Positions 23,562 to 31,480 of a stretch of DNA of 36,363 bases are shown piece by piece. Each line of letters opens with the position of its first letter. The first letter of the stretch is position 1. The DNA is from Candidatus Binataceae bacterium (GTDB lineage Bacteria > Desulfobacterota > Binatia > Binatales > Binataceae), in NCBI GenBank assembly GCA_035508495.1, contig DATJMX010000086.1, forward strand, positions 1 to 36,363, read 5' to 3'. Both the position numbers and the translations under genes were made by a program. Below the pieces are notes generated by a model. The model worked only from the letters and a program-made list of their open reading frames with translations, did no database searches and was not told the origin of the DNA.

Positions 23562-24775
23562 ACGTTTCGGTTGGGCTGGTCGAGGGTCAACCCGCAGTTG
23601 AATTCGAATTGCAGGGTTCGTTCGTTGATGCCGCCGGCAAGTCGTATTCACCGGGGCGGCACAGGTTCACTTCCGAAGTCGTTCTCACTCCATCCGATCC
23701 GGCTCAATGCGCATTCGCTTTGGACGACGTCACGATCGGAACAGGATTCCATTGGGAGCGCAAGGAGCGCCAGGTCTTCCGCGGCGCGCTGCGACTGTTG
23801 AAAAAGAAAGCGGGACTGACACTGGTCAACGACGTATCGCTCGAAGAGTACGTCACGAGCGTGATCTCGTCCGAGATGAGCGCGCTATCTCCACTTGAGC
23901 TGCTGAAGGCTCACGCGGTGATCTCCCGCAGTTGGATGTGGTATCCGAAAACAGCTCAGAGCAGTCCCACCAAATCGGCACCGCGCACCGCAAATCACGA
24001 AATCGTGCGCTGGTACGGGCGCGAAGCACATCCTGACTTCGACGTATGCGCCGACGATCACTGCCAGCGCTACCAGGGAATCACGAAACTAATCTCGCCG
24101 GCCGCCGGGGAAGCTGTGCGTGCTACGTCCGGCGAGTTCCTGCGCTACGACGGCGAGATCTGCGACGCGCGATTCGCCAAGTCATGCGGCGGAATCACTG
24201 AGCGCTACGCGACTGCCTGGGAAGACGAGGATGTTCCTTACCTTCGATCCGTTTTCGATGGTGCAGGTCAGGCGGAATCCCTCAGCGCAGAGGAATGGAT
24301 TCGCTCTACTCCACCAGCTTATTGCAACACGCGGGATGCGGAACTGCTGTCGCGCCTTCTCCCCGGGTTCGATCAGGAGACGCGCGATTTCTATCGATGG
24401 CAGGTGACATACGCACCTGATGAACTGGCGGAAATCGTCGAATCGAGAACCGGCGTGCGACTGGGACCGATTCGCGACCTGGAAGCGCTCGCGCGCGGCC
24501 CCTCGGGGCGGATATATCGACTTAAAATCACAGGCGCGCGCGACTATGTAATCGTCGGCAAGGAGCTCGAGATCCGGCGCGCTCTGTCGCGTTCGCATCT
24601 TTACAGTTCCGCTTTCGTGATAGACAAAGAACCGGCCCGCATTATCTTGCGAGGTGCCGGCTGGGGCCACGGCGTCGGTCTCTGTCAGATCGGCGCGGCA
24701 GTGATGGCTACGCAGGGAAGGACTTACACCGAGATTCTGCAACATTACTATCGCGGCGCGACGGTCAGCGTCTGA
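23558..24775 (+). CDS. SpoIID/LytB-domain protein without signal peptide
   Basis: This 405-residue protein has the domain of SpoIID, a lytic transglycosylase that cleaves glycan strands stripped of peptides. The catalytic acid is probably E106 in VISSEMSALSPLELLKAHAVISRSW. H158, C164, H168 and C169 resemble the zinc site of clostridial SpoIID. Other marks are YQGITKLI, FAKSCGGITE and GWGHGVGLCQIGA (368-380). The extra N-terminal region with DVTIGTGFHWERKERQVFRGALRLL is characteristic of the Bacteroidetes-type subfamily. The GTG at 23558 begins MNVSVGLVEGQPAVEFELQ, which is a beta strand and no signal peptide, so it appears cytoplasmic. This contrasts with sporulation SpoIID. It is the last gene of the translationally coupled set. 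It may act on recovered cell-wall fragments or on another glycan. Confidence 0.85.
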   Translation: MNVSVGLVEGQPAVEFELQGSFVDAAGKSYSPGRHRFTSEVVLTPSDPAQCAFALDDVTIGTGFHWERKERQVFRGALRLLKKKAGLTLVNDVSLEEYVTSVISSEMSALSPLELLKAHAVISRSWMWYPKTAQSSPTKSAPRTANHEIVRWYGREAHPDFDVCADDHCQRYQGITKLISPAAGEAVRATSGEFLRYDGEICDARFAKSCGGITERYATAWEDEDVPYLRSVFDGAGQAESLSAEEWIRSTPPAYCNTRDAELLSRLLPGFDQETRDFYRWQVTYAPDELAEIVESRTGVRLGPIRDLEALARGPSGRIYRLKITGARDYVIVGKELEIRRALSRSHLYSSAFVIDKEPARIILRGAGWGHGVGLCQIGAAVMATQGRTYTEILQHYYRGATVSV

Positions 24776-24805
24776 GTATTGCTAGCTGCTCTATGAGGAT
24801 TGGCT

Positions 24806-26008
24806 ATGGCCAATAACGATTCAACTTCCGGGAGGATCGGCCGCGTTCAGGGCGAACCGAAGTATATAACGCCGCTGCTGGATGCTATTGCCGCGCAAGC
24901 TGCCGAGGCGGATCGAACCCGCTCGATCTCCAAGGATGTGATCGCCGCGATCAAGAAGAACGACATTATGCGGATGTCGGCGAGCCGCGAGATTTCCGGC
25001 CTTGAAGAGTCAATCGTTGCAATCGCAAATGAACTGCGCGCCATCGCGCCGCGATGCGCCTCGACCGCGTGGTGCCTATGGAATCATCTCTGCGTCTTTC
25101 ATGACTTCGCAGCATCGCTGGGACCGAGGAACGCGAAGTTCCTCAGCGACATCATATCCAAGCGCGAGTGGGTATGCTTTCCGGGCGGCGCTTCTACCGA
25201 CGTCACCGCAATCGATAATGATGGCAAAACGATTCTGTCGGGAGTTGCCGCATTCGGATCCGGCGCCAAATATGCGGAATGGACCGCGGTCGCGTTTCTA
25301 AAAGAGGGCAGCAGAGAGCCTTTGTTCACCGTCGCCGATCTTCGACATCCCAAGGTCCGAATCAAGGAAACCTGGGACGGCAGCGCGGTGCGCGCGTCGG
25401 CGACCGATCATGTCTATTACGACGGCGTCGACGTGCCGAGCGAGCGCGTCGTCTCGACACCCCCGATGTTTCGCGCAGTTCTCAGGCGCACTGACTATCC
25501 AGTGATTAATCATCGTTATCGCGAAGACTGGGTCGCGCTGTCCGTGGTATGGCTCGGCGCGATGGCGACCGGAGTCGCCGAAGCGTCGCTCAACGACACG
25601 GCGACGAATATCAAACACCGGATCGCGATCCTCGGCACGAAGATGGTCGAGAAACCAACTATTCACTTGAACCTCGGCCGCGCTCGCGCTCTGATCAATG
25701 CCGCGACCGATACGGTATATGCCGCGATGGCCGAGACTGACGCGCGAATCGCAGCGCGAGTGACACCGACCGAGGCTGACTACTTCCGTCAGACCTCTGC
25801 CGGAATGCAGGCGGTTCTGCTCTGCGACGAAGCGATGAAACTCATTCTCCGCATTCTCGGTGGCAATGGATTGCGCGAAGGCACGGACTTCGAACGCCGG
25901 TATCGCGACTTCCAGGCGATGCCGCTGCACATCAACGGCCACGTCGATCGAATATCTGAGCAGCTCGGCCGCATCGCACTAGGTCTCGATCCTCAGAATC
26001 CGTTTTAG
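24806..26008 (+). CDS. Acyl-CoA dehydrogenase-fold flavin hydroxylase (HsaA/HpaB-like)
   Basis: This 400-residue cytoplasmic flavoprotein has the acyl-CoA dehydrogenase fold with the Acyl-CoA_dh_2 C-terminal domain (PF08028). That form is typical of two-component, FMN-dependent aromatic or steroid hydroxylases rather than true acyl-CoA dehydrogenases. The start of the domain is EADRTRSISKDVIAAIKKNDIMRM, the middle has STAWCLWNHLCVFHDFAA and SGVAAFGSGAKYAEW, and the C-terminal helices end in ILGGNGLREGTDFERRYRDFQAM. The ATG at 24806 has GAGG about 8 bases upstream; an in-frame TTG six bases earlier is less likely. It follows the SpoIID gene by 30 bases, so it may or may not be in that operon. 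Its stop is 11 bases from that of the convergent LLM gene. The substrate is unknown. Confidence 0.85.
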   Translation: MANNDSTSGRIGRVQGEPKYITPLLDAIAAQAAEADRTRSISKDVIAAIKKNDIMRMSASREISGLEESIVAIANELRAIAPRCASTAWCLWNHLCVFHDFAASLGPRNAKFLSDIISKREWVCFPGGASTDVTAIDNDGKTILSGVAAFGSGAKYAEWTAVAFLKEGSREPLFTVADLRHPKVRIKETWDGSAVRASATDHVYYDGVDVPSERVVSTPPMFRAVLRRTDYPVINHRYREDWVALSVVWLGAMATGVAEASLNDTATNIKHRIAILGTKMVEKPTIHLNLGRARALINAATDTVYAAMAETDARIAARVTPTEADYFRQTSAGMQAVLLCDEAMKLILRILGGNGLREGTDFERRYRDFQAMPLHINGHVDRISEQLGRIALGLDPQNPF

Positions 26009-26019
26009 CTGGCGCTCAT

Positions 26020-26892
26020 CTATACGTAGAGCGCGGCGAGGCGTTCGAGCTCGGCTTCGTATGTAGTTGCGGTCATCCGCGTGCCGATCTGCATGATGAC
26101 GAAGCGGTGCGCTCCGGCGTCTTCGTATTCGTGCAGGCCGCTCTGAACGCTGGCGCGATCGCCGCGCAACTCGCGCTTCATGATCGTGATATCGAGGCGG
26201 CTGAAATCGCGCCCCACGCTCTCGCATTCGCCACGCAGCTTGCCGAGCTCGCCGCGCAGGACCGGAGGCGCGAGAAAAATCGGGCACCATCCGTCGCCCC
26301 ATCGCACGACCCATCGCAGCGCGTTCTTGTCCTTGCTGCCGATCAGGATCGGTGGACCGTCCGGTTGCGCCGGCTTCGGATACATCCGCACTGGCGGGAA
26401 CTTTATGTACTTGCCGCTGAAAGACGGCTCGGGCTTGGTCCACAACTCGCGCATCGCGGCGACGTACTCCCTCGTCTGACTCCATCGATGGGCAAAATCG
26501 ACGCCCAAGATTTCCGATTCCTCTTTGAGCCAGCCCGCGCCGATGCCGAGCATCACGCGGCCGCCCGAGAAGTAATCGAGCGTCGCGATTTCTTTCGCCG
26601 CGACGATCGGATTGCGCTCCGGCACCAGCATCACGCCCGTCGCGAGCTTGAGCCGCGTCGTCACGGCCCCGGCGAGCGACATCGCGATGAACGGATCGCA
26701 GATGTGCGAATATACTTCCGGAATCCGGCCTTGCCCCGGCGGCGATTCGGGCAGCGGAGTCGCCGCGTTGACGGGAATGATCGCATGCTCGGGAATCCAC
26801 AGCGACTCGAAGCCGAGCGCTTCCATCTTGCGCGCGAGACTCGCCGGATCGACGGTGTATTCGTTGACTGTAAACAGGATGCCAATCTTCAT
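26020..26892 (-). CDS. F420-type LLM oxidoreductase
   Basis: This 290-residue TIM-barrel protein of the luciferase-like family resembles the F420-dependent TIGR03619 type. It starts MKIGILFTVNEYTVDPASLARKMEALGFESLWIPEH. It then shows RLKLATGVMLVPERNPIVAAKEIATLDYFSGGRVMLGIGAGWLKEE, the flavin/deazaflavin-binding region, and GPPILIGSKDKNALRWVVRWGDGW. The ATG at 26892 is used, since the first strand begins right there; its A-T bases overlap the TAA of the upstream Lnt-like gene (TAATG), so the two are coupled. It probably reduces or oxidises an unidentified substrate. Cofactor choice (F420 or FMN) is inferred from family resemblance only. Confidence 0.88.
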   Translation of the reverse strand: MKIGILFTVNEYTVDPASLARKMEALGFESLWIPEHAIIPVNAATPLPESPPGQGRIPEVYSHICDPFIAMSLAGAVTTRLKLATGVMLVPERNPIVAAKEIATLDYFSGGRVMLGIGAGWLKEESEILGVDFAHRWSQTREYVAAMRELWTKPEPSFSGKYIKFPPVRMYPKPAQPDGPPILIGSKDKNALRWVVRWGDGWCPIFLAPPVLRGELGKLRGECESVGRDFSRLDITIMKRELRGDRASVQSGLHEYEDAGAHRFVIMQIGTRMTATTYEAELERLAALYV

Positions 26893-28373
26893 TATGCGCT
26901 TGACCGAGGTCGGAACACGGCAACGATTATTGCGATCGACGCGGCGATCGCAAGCCACCCGAACCAGTCGCCGAACTTTGTATATAGCGTTGTGCCGGGA
27001 CCGATCGGAACATCAGCGACGACGATCGCGGGATCCTCTTCGAACGTCGAGCGCGAGGCGAGCGACGAGCCATAGGCGCAGTGCGCCGTGACATAACCGG
27101 TCTTGGCCGAGCGCGCGGTTGCGAATCCATTTTCGACGCCGCGCACCCACGACATCCGCTCGTGCATCAATGCGTTGGGTCCTACCCAGTCCCATGCCGG
27201 CACCAGCATCAGGCGAATATCCTTTTCGCCGTAGCCGCGGATGAACCACGGATAGTCGAGGTCCTTGCAAATCGCGACGCCGGTTTTGCCCCACGGCGCA
27301 TCGAAGGTGAATATACTTTCGCCGGCCTGATAGCCGGCTTCGAAGCCCCTCACGAAGTAGTGTTTGTGATACTCACCGACGAAGCTGCCATCGGATGAAA
27401 AAATCCAGGCCGCGTTGATTTGCGACGCGCTATCGCGTTCGTTAATGCCGGCAACGATCCAGAGGTGCGAGGCGGCCGCCGCATCGGAAAGAATTTTCTT
27501 GAGCGCGTCGCGATCGTCGGCGGTGGCGCTCACGATCTTTTCCGGCAGCACTACAACCTGCGCACCCTGCGCTGCCGCCTTCGGCACCTGGCTCGCGTAG
27601 AAGTTGAGCAGGTCTTCAGCCTTGGTGGGATCAGTTGATCGCCACGAGCCGAGTTTCTGATCGCTCGCGATCAACGCGACCCGAACGCGCGGCTCACGCA
27701 CCGAAGTCGCGAGCCGCACCAACCCGAATATCATCACCAATGCAAATGCACCGATCGCAACCGAAGTCGCGGCGAGCCAAGGCCTTCCACTTCCCGCGCG
27801 ATACCAGGCGAAGGCAACCGCCGACGCGGGCAGCGACATCGCGAATACTATTCCCCAGATACCCGTGATCGACGCGAGCTGGAGCAGCGGCCGCAGCGTG
27901 TCCATGCGATACGCCGGATTCGCCCACGTGCCGTCGTACTGGTAGGCAAGCAGGAAGTAGAGCGCTGAATAGAGAATCGGAAAGACGAGAGCGGCCGGCC
28001 AGCTGTTCCACAGCCGCGCCGCAGCGCGCGCGACGAGCACCAGTAATCCGACGATAATTCCTGCGGCGGTCGCAATCGCGACGAACACGAACGTCGAAAG
28101 AAAAAAAGACTCCGCGCTCCATTCGCCGAAAGTGCCGATGAAGATCGGCACGAACGCGCAGAGCATCGCGCGCGCCCGCGTCGGGGCCGCGAACGCCACC
28201 GCAAGCATCGGCATCGGCGCGAAGAGCGCGACCGGCCACATGTCGATGAAACGGCTCGCGATAAAGAAGCAGACCGCGGAGATCGCGATACAAAGCGCTT
28301 CGCCAAGCGGGCTCGCGAGGAACGGCGCGCTTTGAACCGCCTGAATCTCAGCAATTTTCGGAACGCTCGCCAT
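26892..28373 (-). CDS. Lnt-like apolipoprotein N-acyltransferase / membrane carbon-nitrogen hydrolase
   Basis: This 493-residue inner-membrane protein has seven or so N-terminal hydrophobic helices (about 20-225), followed by a nitrilase-fold domain (about 230-460) and a last helix near the C-terminus (FGWLAIAASIAIIVAVF). The catalytic Glu-Lys-Cys triad is E278 in VVLPEKIVS, K337 in GEYHKHYFV and C369 in VAICKDLDY. Lnt adds the third acyl chain to lipoproteins in the periplasm. The ICKDLDY context differs from the ICYE of classical Lnt, and similarity beyond the triad looks modest, so another nitrilase-related transferase is possible. The ATG at 28373 has GGAGGAG about 6-8 bases upstream; two GTG codons before it are less likely. 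It is coupled to the LLM gene by a one-base overlap. Other copies of lnt may exist elsewhere in the genome. Confidence 0.72.
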   Translation of the reverse strand: MASVPKIAEIQAVQSAPFLASPLGEALCIAISAVCFFIASRFIDMWPVALFAPMPMLAVAFAAPTRARAMLCAFVPIFIGTFGEWSAESFFLSTFVFVAIATAAGIIVGLLVLVARAAARLWNSWPAALVFPILYSALYFLLAYQYDGTWANPAYRMDTLRPLLQLASITGIWGIVFAMSLPASAVAFAWYRAGSGRPWLAATSVAIGAFALVMIFGLVRLATSVREPRVRVALIASDQKLGSWRSTDPTKAEDLLNFYASQVPKAAAQGAQVVVLPEKIVSATADDRDALKKILSDAAAASHLWIVAGINERDSASQINAAWIFSSDGSFVGEYHKHYFVRGFEAGYQAGESIFTFDAPWGKTGVAICKDLDYPWFIRGYGEKDIRLMLVPAWDWVGPNALMHERMSWVRGVENGFATARSAKTGYVTAHCAYGSSLASRSTFEEDPAIVVADVPIGPGTTLYTKFGDWFGWLAIAASIAIIVAVFRPRSSA

Positions 28374-28616
28374 CACCACGCTCCTCCTTTTGCGCTCAGT
28401 CTAGCTGCTCTGCGGACAACTTACTTTATTGACTGATCCTGACAAGTCGAGTGCGCGACTCCAGCCCTGACTATCCTGATTAATGCATCCTGAGCTCGTG
28501 TTTCAGAAACGCGCCGCAGCGCGCCAGCTAGCACAAATCGCGAGCGCGGCCCGCAGACGGACCTTTGATGCGGGCGGCTTTTGTTGCTAGTGCTGCATCG
28601 ACAGCGGGAGGAGAAA

Positions 28617-29396
28617 ATGATTCGCCTGATTTTTGTTCTGCGCCGCAAGCCTGCGATGTCGCGCGAAGAGTTCCAGAAGTACTGGTATGAAAACCACGCG
28701 CCGCTGGTCGCCAAGCACGCGACTACGCTCAATATCCTCCGCTATCTGCAGGATCACACGCTCGACGATCCGATGAACGAGCAGATGGCCCAGGCGCGCG
28801 GCGGGATGGAACCGGCCTACGACGGCGTCGCCGAACTCTGGTGGAAGACGCGCGAGGCGCTCGCATCGAGCTTCGGCAATGCTGCCGGTCAGGCGGCGGC
28901 CAAGGAGCTGGTCGAGGACGAGGCGAAGTTCATCGACCTGCCGAATTCGCCGCTCTGGCTGGCTTATGAGTATCCGCAGATCAATCCGTCCGAGGACATG
29001 GTGGCGCGTCCGGCGAGCGGCCTCGTGAAGATTTTCTTTCCGCTGCGCCATCCGCCGAATCAGACTCTCGAGCAGGCGCAGCTCTACTGGCGGACCAATC
29101 ACGGCCCGATTATTCGCGGCCTCGCCGGCGGCTCGCGTCTGAAGAAATATTTCCAGGTCCACCGATTCGAAGATCCGATCGAGCAGCAGCTTCGCGCGCC
29201 GCGCGGAACGAAGGTTCCGCCGTATACCGGCCACGCCGAAGCATGGATCGATCGCGCCGAGTCGGCTGCGGCGGCAGGAACGCCCGAGGCGCGACGCGCA
29301 GGTCAACTCGCTGTTGAGGATGAAGCCAACTTCATCGACTTCAAAAACTCCTCGATGTGGGTCGCGAAGGAGCGCGTGGTTATCGATCGCCGATAG
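28617..29396 (+). CDS. Tandem EthD-domain protein
   Basis: This 259-residue protein is two EthD-type dimeric alpha-beta barrel domains fused in a row. The first (about 1-115) begins MIRLIFVLRRKPAMSREEFQKYWYENHAPLVAKHA and ends ELVEDEAKFIDLPNSPLWLAYE. The second (about 130-259) begins LVKIFFPLRHPPNQTLEQAQLYWRTNHGPIIRG and ends LAVEDEANFIDFKNSSMWVAKE. The closing motif is repeated nearly word for word, so it arose by duplication. The strong ribosome binding site GGGAGGAG right before ATG 28617 fixes the start. EthD proteins accompany oxygenases and degradation operons, but their biochemical role is poorly known. It stands alone, with only eight bases to the stop of the convergent kinase-like gene. 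Confidence 0.85.
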   Translation: MIRLIFVLRRKPAMSREEFQKYWYENHAPLVAKHATTLNILRYLQDHTLDDPMNEQMAQARGGMEPAYDGVAELWWKTREALASSFGNAAGQAAAKELVEDEAKFIDLPNSPLWLAYEYPQINPSEDMVARPASGLVKIFFPLRHPPNQTLEQAQLYWRTNHGPIIRGLAGGSRLKKYFQVHRFEDPIEQQLRAPRGTKVPPYTGHAEAWIDRAESAAAAGTPEARRAGQLAVEDEANFIDFKNSSMWVAKERVVIDRR

Positions 29397-29404
29397 TCCT
29401 GTCG

Positions 29405-30562
29405 CTATTCTTTGAAGCTCCCGAGCGCGTCGAGATCGTCGATCGCTCGTGTCATCCGCCCGATGAACTCAATCGAGCTCTCGCGCGGTTGCATGATCGG
29501 CGCCTCGGGCGGCTGTCCCAGCGTTCCAGTCCACCAGGCGAGCGCGCCGAATGTCTGCTGCCGGTAGATAGTCCACGCCTTGTCGAATCCGATGCGGGGT
29601 CCGCCCGAAGACGCGAGCGCATCGAGGTAGAGCCGCAGCAGGTCGCGCTCCCACGCGCGCCGACTCTCAGTCGTGAGCGCCGTGGTGATCGCATACGAAA
29701 GGTCGCGGCCCCAGTTGCCCTTGCATGCACACTGCCAGTCATTGAGGCCCATTTCGCCCCCAGGGGTCGCATACCAATTTTTAAGATGCGGATCGGAATG
29801 CAGAAACGTTCGCGGGAGCTCACGATGCCGTGCGACTGATTTCAGGGTCGCGGGCCAGATCTCGCCCGCGCGCCGGAACAGCGCGGGTGGGATGACTTCC
29901 TCGGCTTGGGCGAAGCCCCGTTGGCAAGCCTCGCCAAAGCCAGCCTCCTCGACCGTGATCGCAAAGTAATCTTCCCAGTCATTGAAGCGCGCGAGTGTAC
30001 TACTCAGTTCGGGACTTTCGTAGTACGCGGAATGGAGCGCCGCAAAGAGCCGCATCTGGCTCTGAGCGCGCTCGAGCGGCATCTCGGTCGCATGCTGGCA
30101 AAATTCGACGCGCCCCGTCATGTCCTCGAGGATGACAATCGAGTTGAACGTTTCAGGATCGAAGCGCGCAAAGAGCGGCCGCGGCGCCTCGATCGCAAGT
30201 CCGCGCCGGAGCGCGTTGTAAAATGTAACCTCGGCTTCGATACCGCCGTTCATGCCGAGCAGGTAACGGCTCTCCAGTCTTTGCGTGCCCTTGCAGAAGA
30301 CGCTTTCCGGAAGCAGCGCACTTTTCCCCGCGCTGTTCCATTCCAGGAAGATTCGCCTGCGGCTCGACGTTCCTTCGTTCGTGTCTCCAAGTCTAAGAGA
30401 AACTACCTTTGCACCGGGATGATTCGCGGCCAGAACGATGCTGAGCCACTCGGGCGTGATTGCTTCATACGACAGGGGAAGATCTTTCTCTGACCGAAGT
30501 AGTCCGCCGGCCTGTTGCTCAGCCTCGAATCGCGACCGGATCTCCGCGTAAGTTGGTCTCAT
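29405..30562 (-). CDS. APH/ecdysteroid-kinase-like small-molecule kinase
   Basis: This 385-residue protein has the protein-kinase-like fold of aminoglycoside phosphotransferases and ecdysteroid/choline kinases. The ATP/Mg site is HSDPHLKN (255-262), with the second metal aspartate D275 in GLNDWQCACKG. The N-lobe has VFCKGT with the probable ATP-binding lysine near 91 and GIEAEVTFYNAL with a partner Glu. NSIVILEDMTG is the hinge. It is unlikely to be a true drug-resistance gene; relatives of this length often sit with CoA-thioester genes and phosphorylate a hydroxylated intermediate. The ATG at 30562 has GAGGA about 8 bases upstream. It follows the BadI-like hydrolase gene by 20 bases and is probably co-transcribed with it. 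The substrate is unknown. Confidence 0.82.
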   Translation of the reverse strand: MRPTYAEIRSRFEAEQQAGGLLRSEKDLPLSYEAITPEWLSIVLAANHPGAKVVSLRLGDTNEGTSSRRRIFLEWNSAGKSALLPESVFCKGTQRLESRYLLGMNGGIEAEVTFYNALRRGLAIEAPRPLFARFDPETFNSIVILEDMTGRVEFCQHATEMPLERAQSQMRLFAALHSAYYESPELSSTLARFNDWEDYFAITVEEAGFGEACQRGFAQAEEVIPPALFRRAGEIWPATLKSVARHRELPRTFLHSDPHLKNWYATPGGEMGLNDWQCACKGNWGRDLSYAITTALTTESRRAWERDLLRLYLDALASSGGPRIGFDKAWTIYRQQTFGALAWWTGTLGQPPEAPIMQPRESSIEFIGRMTRAIDDLDALGSFKE

Positions 30563-30582
30563 AACATCTTCCTCGTAGCGCG

Positions 30583-31377
30583 CTAGCGGCGGAACCTGGC
30601 GAAGTCGGGGCGGCGCTTTTCGAGGAAGGCGTTTTTGCCTTCGAGCGCTTCCTCGGTCCCGTAATAGAGCGCGAGCCCGCGCAGCGCCACGGCGCCAATG
30701 CCGCGGAGCTCCTCGCTCGGTGCGTTGAAAGAGGCCTTGGCGAGCGTGATCGCCGTCGGGCTCATCGATGCGATCTTTTTGGCCCACGCGCGCGCTTCGT
30801 TCATAAGCTCGGCCGCCGCAACGACCTTGTTTACGAGCCCCATTTGACGGCATTCATCGGCTGAATACTGTTCGCACAGATACCACATCTCGCGCGCCTT
30901 CTTTTCGCCGACCACGCGCGCAAGGTACATCGTGCCGAAGCCCGGATCGACGCTGCCGACTTTCGGCCCAACCTGTCCGAACTTTGCCGTTTCAGCCGCG
31001 ATTGTGAGATCGCAGATCACGTGCAGCACATGTCCGCCGCCGATCGCATAGCCGTTGACGGCCGCGATGACGGGCTTGGGAATGTCGCGAATCACCGAAT
31101 GGAGATCCTCGATATCGAGTCCCAGGTCCGATCGCACCGGCTTGCCCTTGTAGCCGCCCTCTTCGCGCGTGGTCTGATCGCCGCCAACGCAGAAAGCTTT
31201 TTCGCCCGCACCGGTGAGAATCACGCAGCCAACGCTGCGATCGCGCCAGGCGTCGTGAAACGCCGCGACCAACTCATCGACCGTCTGGGCGCGAAACGCG
31301 TTGAGCTGCGCGGGCCGGTTGATCGTGATCGTCGCAACGCCGTCTGCGGCTTCATATAAAATGTCGCTGAACTGCAT
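30583..31377 (-). CDS. BadI/MenB-like crotonase-fold ring-cleaving hydrolase
   Basis: This 264-residue cytoplasmic crotonase-fold protein looks more like 2-ketocyclohexanecarboxyl-CoA hydrolase (BadI) and dihydroxynaphthoyl-CoA synthase (MenB) than a plain enoyl-CoA hydratase. BadI-type marks are the start MQFSDILYE, FCVGGDQTT (63-70), GYAIGGGHVLHVICDLTIA, and KVGSVDPGFGTMYLARVVGEKKAREMWYLCEQYSADE. D144 occupies the family's catalytic region. The likely reaction is hydrolytic opening of an alicyclic 2-keto-CoA ester, or MenB-type condensation. The ATG at 31377 is chosen for its GGGGAAG binding site 4-5 bases upstream and because it matches the family's N-terminus. An ATG 12 bases earlier exists. 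Other anaerobic benzoate genes are not in view. The kinase-like gene follows in the same direction. Confidence 0.85.
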   Translation of the reverse strand: MQFSDILYEAADGVATITINRPAQLNAFRAQTVDELVAAFHDAWRDRSVGCVILTGAGEKAFCVGGDQTTREEGGYKGKPVRSDLGLDIEDLHSVIRDIPKPVIAAVNGYAIGGGHVLHVICDLTIAAETAKFGQVGPKVGSVDPGFGTMYLARVVGEKKAREMWYLCEQYSADECRQMGLVNKVVAAAELMNEARAWAKKIASMSPTAITLAKASFNAPSEELRGIGAVALRGLALYYGTEEALEGKNAFLEKRRPDFARFRR

Positions 31378-31480
31378 GTTCTTCCCCATTGATGCGAGAT
31401 TGATCCGGAACCTGGTCAGTACCCGGATCGATGCGGACCCTGGCGGACTATTGCAGATTGAACCGGCAAGTTGGAGCCGA

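Noticed and set aside
26107..27075. 322-codon plus-strand frame opposite the LLM and Lnt-like genes
   Set aside because: Spans two well-supported minus-strand genes and is His/Arg-rich without motifs.
29405..30562. Aminoglycoside-resistance gene
   Set aside because: The fold motif HSDPHLKN is present, but length and neighbours fit a metabolic kinase; no specific resistance-family similarity is seen.
30583..31377. Ordinary enoyl-CoA hydratase for fatty-acid beta-oxidation
   Set aside because: The GDQ, GSVDPGFG and EKKAREMWYL motifs match BadI/MenB rather than the usual hydratase Glu pair.
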